From Ruegeria profundi (GTDB taxonomy: Bacteria > Pseudomonadota > Alphaproteobacteria > Rhodobacterales > Rhodobacteraceae), in contig NZ_LQBP01000001.1 in the NCBI RefSeq assembly GCF_001507545.1, positions 620,001 to 684,000 on the forward strand: a DNA stretch of 64,000 nt. Direction: 5' to 3'. A program made the position numbers and the translations under genes. Below, piece after piece: positions 7,187 through 17,082 of the stretch (positions within the stretch are counted from its first letter, which is position 1; every line of letters starts with the position of its first letter). The notes under the pieces are model-generated. The model made no database searches. It saw only the letters and a program-made list of their open reading frames with translations, and was not told the DNA's origin.

Positions 7187-10054
7187 TTGTCCCTATTCCT
7201 TATCGCGGCCCTTCCCTTCCTCGGAGCTGTACTACCAGCCCTGCTGATCCGGGCAGGTCGAAACGCAGCAGCCTCGGCCGCGGGGCTAACGACCTTCCTG
7301 GCCCTTATGGGTCTGTTGATCCACATACCCTCAGTCATGCGCGGAGATGTCGTGACCGCGCGGTTCGAATGGATACCCGCGCTGGGACTGAACGCGAATT
7401 TTATGCTGGACGGTCTTGGGTTTCTGTTCGCTCTGCTGATCCTCGGGATCGGATTGCTGATTATCCTGTACGCTCGGTTCTACCTGTCACGTGAAGACCC
7501 GATGGGGCAGTTCTACACCTATTTGCTTTTGTTCCAGGGCGCGATGGTCGGGATCGTTCTGTCGGACAATATTCTGCTTTTGCTTATTTTCTGGGAGCTT
7601 ACCTCGCTCAGCTCATTCCTGCTGATCGGCTATTGGAAGCACCTGCCTGAAGGGCGGCAAGGCGCGCGAATGGCGTTGGCCGTAACCGGTGGCGGCGGGT
7701 TGGCGATGATTGCCGGGATGCTGATCCTGGGCAACATCGCAGGGTCGTATGACCTGAGCGTCATTTTGCAGAACAAGGACCTGATTCAGGCATCGCCATA
7801 CTATCTACCGGCCTTGATCCTGATCTTGTTGGGCTGCTTTACAAAATCCGCGCAGTTCCCGTTCCACTTCTGGCTGCCACACGCGATGGCGGCACCAACA
7901 CCGGTTTCGGCTTATCTTCACTCGGCAACGATGGTGAAGGCCGGGCTGTTCCTGATGGCGCGGATGTGGCCGGTTCTGGCTGGGACGGACGCTTGGTTCT
8001 ACATCGTGGCCACAACCGGTTTGATCACCATGCTGCTGGGCGCATGCATTGCCCTGTTCAAAGATGACCTAAAGGCGCTGCTGGCATTTTCGACGGTATC
8101 GCATCTGGGCCTTGTGACGATGCTGCTGGGTTTTGGCACGAAGTTCGCCGTTGTGGCGGCTGTGTTCCACATCATCAACCATGCAACCTTCAAGGCCGCG
8201 CTGTTCATGACTGCCGGGATCGTGGATCACGAAACGGGCACCCGCGATATCAAACGTCTGGGCGGGCTGCGTCACCTGATGCCGATTACCTTCACGATTG
8301 GAACCATCGCCGCCCTGTCCATGGCTGGCCTGCCACCGCTGAACGGGTTCCTGTCGAAGGAAATGATGCTGGAAGAGACAGTGCACACCACGTGGCTCAA
8401 TTCGCATTACCTGGTACCCGGGTTGGCCCTGCTGTCAGCGTTGTTCTCGGCGGCATATTCCTTCCGGTTTGTCAGCCACGTCTTCCTTGGACCGGAACGC
8501 ACCGATTACCCCCATCATCCGCATGATCCGCCTGTTGGCCTGTGGCTGGCCCCGGCGTTCCTTGTGGTGCTGGTCGTTCTGATCGGTCTGTATTCGGCGG
8601 CAATCGTAGGACCGCTGGTTGCTGTTGTCTCCAGCGCGGTGCTTGGCGGCGCGGAACTGCCTTATTACTCGCTGAAACTGTGGCACGGATTTACCCCGGC
8701 GCTTTACATGTCGGTCGTGGCCGTTGTCGGAGGTCTGTTCCTGCTGTCCCTGTATCGCCAAAGCAATGCTCTGTGGAACGCTCTGCCCCGACCCGAAGCC
8801 AAGGTTATCTTTGAGGCCGTCATAGGCGCGCTGGCCACGCTCAGCCGTTGGATCACTGACACGCTACATAACGGCGTGCTCAGCAGATATGCCATCATTG
8901 TTGTCGCGTTCACCGTTGGGCTTGGGTATTACGCCTACACCTCCGGCACGATTGGCCCGGTAACGCGTGAGCCGCTGCCCGCGCCAGTTATTCCAATCAT
9001 CGGCTGGATATGTCTGGTCGTTGCGACGTTGGCGATCATGTGGTTCCACCGCAACCGCCTGTTGGCGCTGGTGCTGATCGGCGTGGTCGGTTTGATCGTC
9101 TCGATGGCGTTCAACTACCTGTCGGCACCGGATCTGGCGCTGACGCAGATTTCGGTCGAAGTGGTCACGATGATCCTGCTGCTGCTGTCGCTGAATTTCC
9201 TGCCCACAGATACCCCGCGGGACAGCAGCCCGGCGCGACGCTGGCGTGATGCGGCGATCTCGGTTGTGGCGGGTGTCGGTACCGGGGCCTTGATCTATGC
9301 CGTGATGCTGAGAGATTTTGCCTTCCCGACGATCTCGGACTTTCATCTGGCCAACTCGTACAAAGGGGGCGGTGGCACCAACGTCGTCAACGTGATCCTC
9401 GTGGACTTCCGGGGTTTTGACACCTTTGGCGAGATCATTGTTCTGGGCATTGCCGCCCTGATCATTTTTGCCCTGACCGAGTCCGTTCTAAGCACAAATG
9501 TTCGCGCCTACTTGCTGAACCGCAAGCCGCACTGGCCGCAGTCGGGGGATTCACATCCTCTGATGATGGTTGTGGCGACCAGGGTGATGATGCCGATCGC
9601 CCTGATGGTTGGCGCCTATATCTTTTTCCGCGGCCACAACCAGCCGGGTGGCGGCTTTATCGCCGGACTTGTCGTCGCGATCGCATTCCTGATGCAATAC
9701 ATGGCCAGCGGCTATACCTGGGCGATTGAGAGGCAACGTTTTTTCTACCACGGCACCATTGGCTGGGGTGTTCTTATCGCAGCTGCGACCGGGATCGGAG
9801 CATGGTTCAACGAACGCCCGTTCCTGACCAGTGATTTCGGCTATATCAACTGGCCACCGCTGGAAGAGTTCGAATGGGCCACCGCACTGCTGTTTGACAC
9901 TGGAGTATTTCTTGCCGTGCTCGGCGCGGTGATGTTGGCGCTGGACAGCCTTTCGCGGCTCGCATGGCAACCCGGAATGGCACAGGAGTTCCCAATGGAT
10001 ATCAATCCGCTGCGGAACGACCCTAAAGTTGACGAATTGAAGGAGCAGGCCTGA
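7187..10054 (+). CDS. mrpA: MrpA/B-fused Na+/H+ antiporter subunit (PhaAB/MnhAB type)
   Basis: 955-residue membrane protein starting at TTG, with GGAG eight bases before it. Residues 1 to about 520 form the proton-translocating antiporter core related to NuoL: FWELTSLSSFLLIG carries the conserved glutamate, TKSAQFPFHFWLP the key lysine, and HSATMVKAG follows. A MbhD-like segment (SAPDLALTQISVEVVTMILLLLS) sits near 640-670, and an MrpB-like domain (RVMMPIALMVGAYIFFRGHNQPGGGF) occupies about 790-930. The missing separate mrpB is thus explained by fusion, as in rhizobial PhaAB. It is the largest subunit of a secondary Na+(K+)/H+ antiporter. TGATG couples it to mrpC. Confidence 0.95.
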   Translation: MSLFLIAALPFLGAVLPALLIRAGRNAAASAAGLTTFLALMGLLIHIPSVMRGDVVTARFEWIPALGLNANFMLDGLGFLFALLILGIGLLIILYARFYLSREDPMGQFYTYLLLFQGAMVGIVLSDNILLLLIFWELTSLSSFLLIGYWKHLPEGRQGARMALAVTGGGGLAMIAGMLILGNIAGSYDLSVILQNKDLIQASPYYLPALILILLGCFTKSAQFPFHFWLPHAMAAPTPVSAYLHSATMVKAGLFLMARMWPVLAGTDAWFYIVATTGLITMLLGACIALFKDDLKALLAFSTVSHLGLVTMLLGFGTKFAVVAAVFHIINHATFKAALFMTAGIVDHETGTRDIKRLGGLRHLMPITFTIGTIAALSMAGLPPLNGFLSKEMMLEETVHTTWLNSHYLVPGLALLSALFSAAYSFRFVSHVFLGPERTDYPHHPHDPPVGLWLAPAFLVVLVVLIGLYSAAIVGPLVAVVSSAVLGGAELPYYSLKLWHGFTPALYMSVVAVVGGLFLLSLYRQSNALWNALPRPEAKVIFEAVIGALATLSRWITDTLHNGVLSRYAIIVVAFTVGLGYYAYTSGTIGPVTREPLPAPVIPIIGWICLVVATLAIMWFHRNRLLALVLIGVVGLIVSMAFNYLSAPDLALTQISVEVVTMILLLLSLNFLPTDTPRDSSPARRWRDAAISVVAGVGTGALIYAVMLRDFAFPTISDFHLANSYKGGGGTNVVNVILVDFRGFDTFGEIIVLGIAALIIFALTESVLSTNVRAYLLNRKPHWPQSGDSHPLMMVVATRVMMPIALMVGAYIFFRGHNQPGGGFIAGLVVAIAFLMQYMASGYTWAIERQRFFYHGTIGWGVLIAAATGIGAWFNERPFLTSDFGYINWPPLEEFEWATALLFDTGVFLAVLGAVMLALDSLSRLAWQPGMAQEFPMDINPLRNDPKVDELKEQA

Positions 10055-10413
10055 TGGAAGCGCTCGTTGCCTCTGCCGTAGGCGTCATGACCGCTGCGGG
10101 GATTTTCCTGATCCTGCGTCGCCGCACATTCCCGGTGATTCTGGGGCTTTCCCTGATCACATACGCCGTGAACGTGTTCCTGTTTGCCACCGGACGTCTT
10201 GCGTTGGATGCGCCCGCCGTTCTGAACAAATACGAAGAGGTTCCCTATACCGATCCTCTTCCGCAAGCGCTGGTCCTTACGGCAATCGTTATTTCTTTTG
10301 GAATGACGGCTGTGGTCGTGATGGTCGCGCTGTCTGCCTATCTGTCATCTAAAGATGACCACATCGACATGACTGCTCAAGACAGCGTAGACGCGCCGGG
10401 AGAAGACGCATGA
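10054..10413 (+). CDS. mrpC: Mrp antiporter subunit C
   Basis: 119 residues with three membrane helices, related to NuoK: the LILRRRTFPVILGLSLITYAVNVFL and DPLPQALVLTAIVI motifs are typical of MrpC. The C-terminal tail is acidic. It starts inside the mrpA stop (TGATG) and its own stop overlaps the mrpD start. Confidence 0.95.
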   Translation: MEALVASAVGVMTAAGIFLILRRRTFPVILGLSLITYAVNVFLFATGRLALDAPAVLNKYEEVPYTDPLPQALVLTAIVISFGMTAVVVMVALSAYLSSKDDHIDMTAQDSVDAPGEDA

Positions 10414-11951
10414 ACCACTGGATCGTTGCGCCGATCGTCCTGCCCGCGATTCTGGCTCCGTTTATTATCATGGTGTTGCGGTATCACCTTGATCTTCAGC
10501 GCATCTTCTCGGTCGCGGGTGTTGTGGCCTTGCTGGGTATCGCGCTGACCATCACCGCGCAGGCCGCAGGCGGCGATATTCAGGTCTATGAGCTGGGCAA
10601 TTGGCCCGCACCGTTCGGCATCGTTATGGTTCTGGACCGTCTGTCGGCAATGATGGTCCTGTTGACCGCGCTGATTGCTCTGCCGATTGTTCTCTATGCT
10701 ATTGCATCAGGATGGGATGATCGTGGCAAACACTTTCACGCGTTGTTCCACTTTCAGCTAATGGGCGTCTGTGGTGCTTTCCTGACCGGCGACGCCTTTA
10801 ACCTGTTCGTGTTTTTCGAAGTGTTGCTGATTGCCTCTTACGGGCTGATGACCCACGGTGGCGGCTCGGTTCGGCTAAAGGCCGGAGTACAATACGTTGT
10901 TTACAACCTGATTGGCTCGACCCTCTTTCTGTTTGCGCTTGGTGTACTTTACGGTGTCACCGGCACGCTGAACATGGCGGACATGGCGGTTCGTGTGGCG
11001 GAACTGCCTGCCGAGGATACCGCTTTGCTGCGTGTGGGTGCGGTGCTTTTGCTGTTGGTGTTTTGCATCAAGGCCGCCGTGTTGCCACTGCATTTCTGGC
11101 TGCCAGCCAGCTACGCAAACGCACCGCTGCCGGTGGCCGCGCTGTTTGCAATCATGACCAAAGTGGGCGCGTATTCCATTGTGCGGATGTATACGCTGGG
11201 TTTCGGTCCAGAGGTCGAAGCGACCCAAGGCCTTGTCGGGACATGGCTGCAACCCGCCGCGCTGCTCACACTTGCTGTCGGAGCAATCGGTATCCTTGGC
11301 GCGCAGCATATTGCACGGATGGTGGCGTTTTGCGCCATTACTTCGATGGGCACCCTGTTGATCGCAATTTCGCTGTTCACAGAAACTGCCACGGCAGCTG
11401 CGTTGTATTATATCTTTCATTCGACACTTGCGACGGCGTTGCTGTTCCTTGTGGCCGATCTGGTGATGGAGCGTCAGGGTGGCGCCATTGAACCAAAGGC
11501 TCCGATGCCGCAAAGCGGGCTTGTCTCTGCCCTGTTTTTCGTCGGCGCAATCGCGTTGGCGGGCATGCCGCCGCTGTCAGGCTTCATCGGCAAACTGCTT
11601 GTGCTGGACGCAGCGCGAGACGCCCCCGATGCGGGCACGATCTGGGCTGTGATCCTCATCGGTTCGTTCATCACCATCGTCGGCCTGGCACGTGCAGGCA
11701 CCATGATTTTCTGGAAAAGCCACGATGCCCAATACAATCCGGTCCCTAAGGTAGAAGGTGAAGAAGCCCTTGTCGCCGGCCCGCCCGAGCCAAACCCCGG
11801 ATTGGCCTTTACAGCCGTGTTTGGCGCGGTTCTCGGCCTTGTGATGCTGACCCTGTTCGCTGGTCCTGCATTGAACTACGCTGGAAAAACGGCCGAGCAA
11901 CTATTCACACCCGAAGACTATATTTCGGCCGTTCTGGGAGGAGAAGAATGA
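10410..11951 (+). CDS. mrpD: Mrp antiporter subunit D
   Basis: 513-residue polytopic protein of the NuoM/NuoN-like antiporter family. The glutamate-bearing FFEVLLIASYGLM helix and KAAVLPLHFWLPASYANAPLPVAALFA (conserved Lys and proton-path residues) are visible, followed by further helices. With MrpA it forms the two ion-translocating modules of the complex. ATGA overlap with mrpC and with mrpE. Confidence 0.95.
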   Translation: MNHWIVAPIVLPAILAPFIIMVLRYHLDLQRIFSVAGVVALLGIALTITAQAAGGDIQVYELGNWPAPFGIVMVLDRLSAMMVLLTALIALPIVLYAIASGWDDRGKHFHALFHFQLMGVCGAFLTGDAFNLFVFFEVLLIASYGLMTHGGGSVRLKAGVQYVVYNLIGSTLFLFALGVLYGVTGTLNMADMAVRVAELPAEDTALLRVGAVLLLLVFCIKAAVLPLHFWLPASYANAPLPVAALFAIMTKVGAYSIVRMYTLGFGPEVEATQGLVGTWLQPAALLTLAVGAIGILGAQHIARMVAFCAITSMGTLLIAISLFTETATAAALYYIFHSTLATALLFLVADLVMERQGGAIEPKAPMPQSGLVSALFFVGAIALAGMPPLSGFIGKLLVLDAARDAPDAGTIWAVILIGSFITIVGLARAGTMIFWKSHDAQYNPVPKVEGEEALVAGPPEPNPGLAFTAVFGAVLGLVMLTLFAGPALNYAGKTAEQLFTPEDYISAVLGGEE

Positions 11952-12448
11952 TGAGACTTCTGCACCGGATTTTCCCGCATCCTCACCTGACCTTCCTGCT
12001 GACGGTCGTGTGGGTTCTGCTGGCCAATAACGGGTCACTGAACTCGGTCGTGTTTGGCCTGCTGTTGGGGATCATCATTCCATTCATCACGCAGCCCTAC
12101 TGGCCCGATCGCCCCAAGCTGCGCAACTGGCCGATGGTTGCCGAATATATGCTGGTGGTCCTGTGGGATATCGTAATCGCCAACATCACCGTCGCCCGGA
12201 TAATCCTGTTCAAACGTGACGCGGACCGTCACCCCAACTGGGTTCGCATCCCGCTGGAACTGCGCACGCCCGAGGCGATAACCGTTCTGGCCGGAACCAT
12301 CACCATGACCCCTGGCACGGTCAGCTGCGATTTGTCGGCGCAAGGGCACAGCCTGCTGGTCCACTGCCTGGATGCCCCCGACACAGACGCGGTGCGCGAC
12401 CAGATAAAAAACCGGTATGAACGTCGCCTGAAGGAGATATTCGAATGA
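11948..12448 (+). CDS. mrpE: Mrp antiporter subunit E
   Basis: 166 residues; two N-terminal membrane segments followed by a cytosolic domain. AITVLAGTITMTPGTVSCDLS and LLVHCLDAPD are hallmarks of the MrpE family. Starts with ATGATG in the mrpD stop; overlaps mrpF by ATGA. Confidence 0.95.
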   Translation: MMRLLHRIFPHPHLTFLLTVVWVLLANNGSLNSVVFGLLLGIIIPFITQPYWPDRPKLRNWPMVAEYMLVVLWDIVIANITVARIILFKRDADRHPNWVRIPLELRTPEAITVLAGTITMTPGTVSCDLSAQGHSLLVHCLDAPDTDAVRDQIKNRYERRLKEIFE

Positions 12449-12714
12449 TCGAGGTTGCCATCTGGTTTGCTTTTGCCTGTTTTGGCGCAGCCATCATGCT
12501 GTGCCTGTGGCGGATCATTTCGGCTGAAGGTGTTGGCACCCGTGTTCTGGCTCTGGACACGATGGTGATCAACACAATCGCTCTTTTGATCCTCTACGGG
12601 CTTCACTTGGGAACCGAGGTCTTTTTCGAGGCCGCCATGATCATCGCCATGCTGGGTTTTGTCTCAACCGTGGCCTATGCGCGGTTTATGCTACGCGGCA
12701 ATATTATCGAGTGA
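12445..12714 (+). CDS. mrpF: Mrp antiporter subunit F
   Basis: 89 residues, three membrane helices with GVGTRVLALDTMVINTIALLIL, the MrpF signature containing the conserved aspartate. Seven bases separate its stop from mrpG. Confidence 0.95.
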   Translation: MIEVAIWFAFACFGAAIMLCLWRIISAEGVGTRVLALDTMVINTIALLILYGLHLGTEVFFEAAMIIAMLGFVSTVAYARFMLRGNIIE

Positions 12715-12721
12715 GGGCGAC

Positions 12722-13108
12722 ATGGAATTTATCTTTGAACTGCTGATCGCCTTCTTTCTGGTCATCTCGGGCATCTTTGGCTTTGTCGGCTCGTACGGAA
12801 TGATCAAGCTGAAAGACCCGATGTCGCGACTGCACGCACCGACCAAGGCGACCACGCTGGGTGTAGGTGGCGTATTGCTCGCGTCGATCTGCCACTCGGT
12901 CTTGATTGAGGGCAAACTGTCTCTGCATGAGTTGCTGATCACCCTGTTCCTGTTTCTGACCGCACCGATCACAGCCCTGTTCATTGCCAAATGGCACATA
13001 CACCGGCATGAAAAATCCGATGATCTGCCGAATGCCGGCGAGGATGAGCGTTGGGCCACCCACGCGGTTGAGCAGGTCGAAGACGTTCCAGACCACAGCA
13101 AGACCTGA
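12722..13108 (+). CDS. mrpG: Mrp antiporter subunit G
   Basis: Start placed at ATG giving MEFIFELLIAFF (128 residues), after GAGGGCGAC; longer upstream reading would run into mrpF. Three helices with GSYGMIKLKDPMSRLHAPTKATTLGVGG, the MrpG signature, then a hydrophilic acidic tail. Last gene of the antiporter operon; selD begins six bases after its stop. Confidence 0.94.
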   Translation: MEFIFELLIAFFLVISGIFGFVGSYGMIKLKDPMSRLHAPTKATTLGVGGVLLASICHSVLIEGKLSLHELLITLFLFLTAPITALFIAKWHIHRHEKSDDLPNAGEDERWATHAVEQVEDVPDHSKT

Positions 13109-13114
13109 GTTCCC

Positions 13115-15274
13115 ATGCATCACCCTCCGCCACCCCTGACCCGTGATCTGGTTTTGATTGGCGGAGGTCATACGCACGCGCTGGTGCTGCGCAAATGGGG
13201 TATGAACCCCCTGCCCGGTGCGCGGGTAACGGTTATCAACCCCGGCCCCTCAGCGCCCTATTCCGGCATGCTACCCGGTTTCGTTGCGGGACATTACGAG
13301 CGCTACGAGCTGGACATTGATCTGGTGCGCCTGGCCCGTTTTGCAGGCGCGCGCGTTATCCTTGGGCCGGTTGAGGGCATCGACGCCGAACAGCGACAGG
13401 TTCACGTTCCAGGAAGGCCGCCTGTTGAATTTGATGTGGCTTCGGTCAATGTGGGGATCACATCCGATATGCCTGCCCTGCCGGGCTTTGCCGAACACGC
13501 GGTTCCGGCCAAACCGCTGGGGCCGTTTGCATCCCGTTGGGCAGACTATCTGAATGGCAGCGGCACCGCCTCGGTTGCCGTGATTGGCGGCGGTGTCGCG
13601 GGGGTCGAGCTGGTGATGGCAATGGCCCACGCCCTGCGGTCCAAGGGCCGTGCGGCGCAGGTAACACTGATCGACAATGCCGATGCCCTGACAGCAACAA
13701 AAGCCAAAGCAGCAGCAACGATCCGTCAGGCGATGACCGATTTGGGCATAGACCTGGTCGAACAGACATCGATTGCGCGTATCGCGAAGGATCATATCAT
13801 CCTTGAAACCGGCCAGCACGTTCCTGCTGCGTTCGTAACCGGTGCCGCCGGTGCCCGCCCGTATGACTGGGTTGCGGATACCGGGTTGGATTTGCAGGAC
13901 GGCTACATCCGGGTGAATAGCTATCTTCAATCCAGCGACCCCGCCATCTTTGCCGCCGGGGATTGCGCCCATCTTTCAGAGAACCCACGCCCCAAGGCCG
14001 GGGTTTATGCGGTGCGTGAGGCTCCGGTTCTGTTCCACAATTTGCGGGCGGCTTTAGGGGCCGGGGAGATGCGGCGATACAAGCCGCAGAAAGACTATCT
14101 GAAGCTGATCTCGCTGGGCGGTAAATCCGCGCTGGCCGAAAGGTTCGGCACCTCGTTCAGCGGTCCTTTGATGTGGAAATGGAAAAACCATATCGACCAG
14201 ACCTTCATGAACAAGTTCCGCGACCTGCCAGCAATGGCGCGCCCGGATTTGCCGCGTCACCATGCAGACGGGTTGCAAGAGGCATTGGGCAACAAGCCGA
14301 TGTGTGGTGGCTGCGGGGCAAAGGTCGGACGCGGCGCGCTGCAATCCGTTCTGGGCACCCTGCCCTCACCAAAGCGTAGCGATGTGATACCTTTGCCCAC
14401 TGATGATGCGGCTTTGCTGACAACGGGTGGCGCACGTCAGGTTATGACGTCGGACCATCTGCGCGGGTTTACGGATGATCCGGTGTTGATGACACGTATC
14501 GCTGCCGTACACGCGCTGGGGGATATCTGGGCCATGGGTGCCAGCCCGCAAGCGGCAGCCGCAACGATCATCCTGCCGCGCATGTCGCCCGATCTACAGC
14601 GCCGCACCCTAGCCGAGATCATGGCCACCGCCGCAGAGGTGATGGGCGATGCAGGGGCCGCGATCGTGGGTGGCCACAGCTCGATGGGGGATGAGATGAC
14701 CATCGGCTTTACCCTGACCGGCCTGTGCGAGAACGATCCGATTTTGCTGTCCGGCGCGCGCGCCGGCGACGCCTTGATCCTGACCAAGCCGCTGGGCAGC
14801 GGCGTGCTGATGGCCGCTGAGATGGCAGGTCAGGCAAACGGCGCCTGGGTTGCCAGCGCATTCCGGCAAATGGTCCAGCCGCAGGGTGAGGCGGCGCGCA
14901 TTCTGGCCGGAGCGCATGCGGTGACGGATGTCACCGGGTTTGGTCTTGCCGGGCATCTGCTGGGCATGTGCGAGGCGTCGGATTGCGGCGCTGTGCTGGA
15001 TTTGGACGCGATACCATTGATGACCGGCGCGCTGGAATTGTCTAATCGCGGTGTCAGATCCACGATTTTTGATGATAACCGCGCAATCGCGCCTGATCTG
15101 CCCACGGGCGGCAAGGCTGATCTGTTGTTCGACCCGCAAACCGCCGGAGGTCTGCTGGCTTCCGTTGCCACCGAACAGGGGCAGTCGCTGTGCGAAAAGC
15201 TGCGGGACGCGGGCTATCCAGCAAGTGTTATCGGCCATGTAACCAGCAAACCTGGCCTGCGCCTTCAAAGCTGA
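13115..15274 (+). CDS. selD: Fused FAD-dependent oxidoreductase / selenide, water dikinase
   Basis: 719 residues in two parts. Residues 1 to about 380 are an NDH-2-like pyridine-nucleotide disulfide oxidoreductase fold: FAD motif LIGGGHTHALVL near 14-25, NAD(P) motif VAVIGGGVAGVEL at 154-166, and FAAGDCAHL at 279-287. From about 390 it is SelD, which makes selenophosphate from selenide and ATP: MCGGCGAK places the catalytic pair as C400 and K403 (E. coli C17 and K20), followed by DDAALL, MTSDHLR and GHSSMGDEMT nucleotide-binding motifs. The catalytic position is Cys, not Sec. Such fusions occur in other proteobacteria; the oxidoreductase half may supply reduced selenium, but that is inference. 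Converges on mnmH, the selenophosphate user. Confidence 0.94.
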   Translation: MHHPPPPLTRDLVLIGGGHTHALVLRKWGMNPLPGARVTVINPGPSAPYSGMLPGFVAGHYERYELDIDLVRLARFAGARVILGPVEGIDAEQRQVHVPGRPPVEFDVASVNVGITSDMPALPGFAEHAVPAKPLGPFASRWADYLNGSGTASVAVIGGGVAGVELVMAMAHALRSKGRAAQVTLIDNADALTATKAKAAATIRQAMTDLGIDLVEQTSIARIAKDHIILETGQHVPAAFVTGAAGARPYDWVADTGLDLQDGYIRVNSYLQSSDPAIFAAGDCAHLSENPRPKAGVYAVREAPVLFHNLRAALGAGEMRRYKPQKDYLKLISLGGKSALAERFGTSFSGPLMWKWKNHIDQTFMNKFRDLPAMARPDLPRHHADGLQEALGNKPMCGGCGAKVGRGALQSVLGTLPSPKRSDVIPLPTDDAALLTTGGARQVMTSDHLRGFTDDPVLMTRIAAVHALGDIWAMGASPQAAAATIILPRMSPDLQRRTLAEIMATAAEVMGDAGAAIVGGHSSMGDEMTIGFTLTGLCENDPILLSGARAGDALILTKPLGSGVLMAAEMAGQANGAWVASAFRQMVQPQGEAARILAGAHAVTDVTGFGLAGHLLGMCEASDCGAVLDLDAIPLMTGALELSNRGVRSTIFDDNRAIAPDLPTGGKADLLFDPQTAGGLLASVATEQGQSLCEKLRDAGYPASVIGHVTSKPGLRLQS

Positions 15275-16317
15275 TCCAGAAATTGCCCTATCCGCGTGGC
15301 GGCGTCATTCAGGCCCGCCTCATCAAGGGTTGGTATGTTCACCTGCGCAATTACCTTTGCATTTTGTGAGCGGTTGGATTTTGCATATGACAGGTCGTAA
15401 TGCTGTTCCATCAACGCCCGCGTCAGCGCCTGCTTGTCCCCGGCGTCGATCAGGGCAAGCCAGCCGTCCACAACTTCGTGCCCGCGATGAACGCGCAGCG
15501 GAGACAGGCGTTCCCGCAGCCGATCCGCATCGGACAGGATATCCTCATAGGCACTGGCCAGATAAGCGCTACGCGCCGCAATTGGCGCTAATATCCGGAT
15601 ACGCGGCGCGGCGCGCAATGCGGTCCACAGGCTTGGTGGCAGGATACGCGCACCGATCTTGGACGACTCGGCCTCGACCACCACCGGATGCGCTGGATTT
15701 AAAGTGCTCAAAGCCGCGGCCAGAGCGGATTCGAACGCTTTCTGGCTGGGCTGACCGCCCGGCATCTCGCCCAAAAGCGAGCCTCGGTGATTGGCCAGTC
15801 CTTCGAGGTCAAGCACCTGCAAATCGCGCGATTTCAGATGCCCCAACAGGTCGGTCTTGGCCGTACCGGTATACCCATCCAGCGCAACCAGCTTATACGG
15901 CAAGGGGTCATCATAAAGGTATCGCTTCACCAGACGGCGATACGATCGATAGCCGCCTTCGACCACTTCTGCCCGCCAGCCGATCTGCCGCAGCATCCAG
16001 GTAAATGACCCCGATCGCTGCCCGCCGCGCCAGCAATAGATCAAAGGCTTCCAACCACCTTCATGATGCGACAGGCTGTGTTCGATATGATTGGCCGCGT
16101 TTCGAAAAACCAAGGCCGCGCCCAGCTTACGCGCCAGAAACGGGCTTTCCTGTACATAGATGGTACCCACACGCGCGCGCTCTTCGTTGTCCAGAACCGG
16201 CAGGTTAATCGCGCCAGGCAAATGGTCTTCGGCATATTCGGCCGGGCTGCGCACGTCGATCACCGTGTCGAACGTGTGCGCATACAGGTTTTGCAGGTCA
16301 GCGAATTTCAGAGCCAT
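15265..16317 (-). CDS. mnmH: tRNA 2-selenouridine synthase (MnmH/SelU)
   Basis: 350 residues: N-terminal rhodanese domain with VIDVRSPAEYAEDHLPGAINLP and active-site C95 in YCWRGGQRSGS, then a P-loop domain with GYTGTAKT (148-155). The enzyme geranylates and then selenates 2-thiouridine at the wobble position of Lys, Glu and Gln tRNAs using selenophosphate. The gene overlaps the 3' end of selD by ten bases on the opposite strand. Together they form a complete selenouridine pathway; no selA or selB is present in this window, so selenocysteine use cannot be judged. Confidence 0.95.
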   Translation of the reverse strand: MALKFADLQNLYAHTFDTVIDVRSPAEYAEDHLPGAINLPVLDNEERARVGTIYVQESPFLARKLGAALVFRNAANHIEHSLSHHEGGWKPLIYCWRGGQRSGSFTWMLRQIGWRAEVVEGGYRSYRRLVKRYLYDDPLPYKLVALDGYTGTAKTDLLGHLKSRDLQVLDLEGLANHRGSLLGEMPGGQPSQKAFESALAAALSTLNPAHPVVVEAESSKIGARILPPSLWTALRAAPRIRILAPIAARSAYLASAYEDILSDADRLRERLSPLRVHRGHEVVDGWLALIDAGDKQALTRALMEQHYDLSYAKSNRSQNAKVIAQVNIPTLDEAGLNDAATRIGQFLDQL

Positions 16318-16361
16318 TCAAACGGTCTATCCTGCGATCAACGGAATAGGAAGGCGCGCCG

Positions 16362-17027
16362 TTAGGCCGGGATCGGTTCAATCAGGTCAGGCCCGCTGGC
16401 TCGGTTCGAGTTCACCGCAGGGTCAACGCGGTAGAAATCCAGAACATCTTCGGCCCCGGGTTTCATCAAACGCGCGGCCCCCTTGCCAGCCTCACCCAGC
16501 CAAAGCGGCCAGTCTTCCTGCTCAAGGATGAGTGGCATCCGATGGTGAATAGCGCTTAGATGGCGGTTGGCTGGCGTTGTTACGATCGCGCAGGTGCCTT
16601 GGCGCGCGTCTTCAGCGCCCCAATCCTGCCAAACCCCCGCAAAGGCAATCGGTGCACCGTTTTGTCTATGAATGTACCAAGGCAGACGCGAACCCTGTTC
16701 GGTCTTGGTCCATTCGTAGAACCCCGTCGCCACGATCAGACACCGCCGATCACGACAGGCCGCCCGGAATGCAGGCTTTTCCGCCAGCGTTTCGGCCCGA
16801 GCATTGATCAGCAATGGCCCTGCGGTCTCGGTCTTGTACCAATGCGGCAGAAATCCCCAGCGCAACGGGTCCAGCCTGCGCCCGGTCTCTCCGCTGCGCA
16901 CGACATGGACCTGATTTGTTGGACATACGTTGAAGTTTGGAACGGATGGCAGCGTATTCGCAGGCCGCGCAGAAAACAGCTGCGCCATCGCGTCGTTGGG
17001 AAGGGTTATTGCAAACCGTCCGCACAT
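16362..17027 (-). CDS. SRAP/YedK-family abasic-site DNA-protein crosslinking protein
   Basis: The start was set at the ATG giving MCGRF, because the family requires Cys2 exposed after Met removal; the longer reading frame is not used. At 221 residues it has all key positions: C2, N75 in NARAET, E105 in GFYEW and H161 in IHHRMP. YedK/HMCES proteins form a thiazolidine link to abasic sites in single-stranded DNA, shielding them at forks. The protein also has the WGFLPHW motif. It is divergent from the TPR-sulfotransferase gene, 55 bases between starts. Confidence 0.93.
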   Translation of the reverse strand: MCGRFAITLPNDAMAQLFSARPANTLPSVPNFNVCPTNQVHVVRSGETGRRLDPLRWGFLPHWYKTETAGPLLINARAETLAEKPAFRAACRDRRCLIVATGFYEWTKTEQGSRLPWYIHRQNGAPIAFAGVWQDWGAEDARQGTCAIVTTPANRHLSAIHHRMPLILEQEDWPLWLGEAGKGAARLMKPGAEDVLDFYRVDPAVNSNRASGPDLIEPIPA

Positions 17028-17082
17028 GAGTAATGAACCATCAATAGTTGTTTCAAAAAGGCACAGGGTGTCACGGGGTCTC

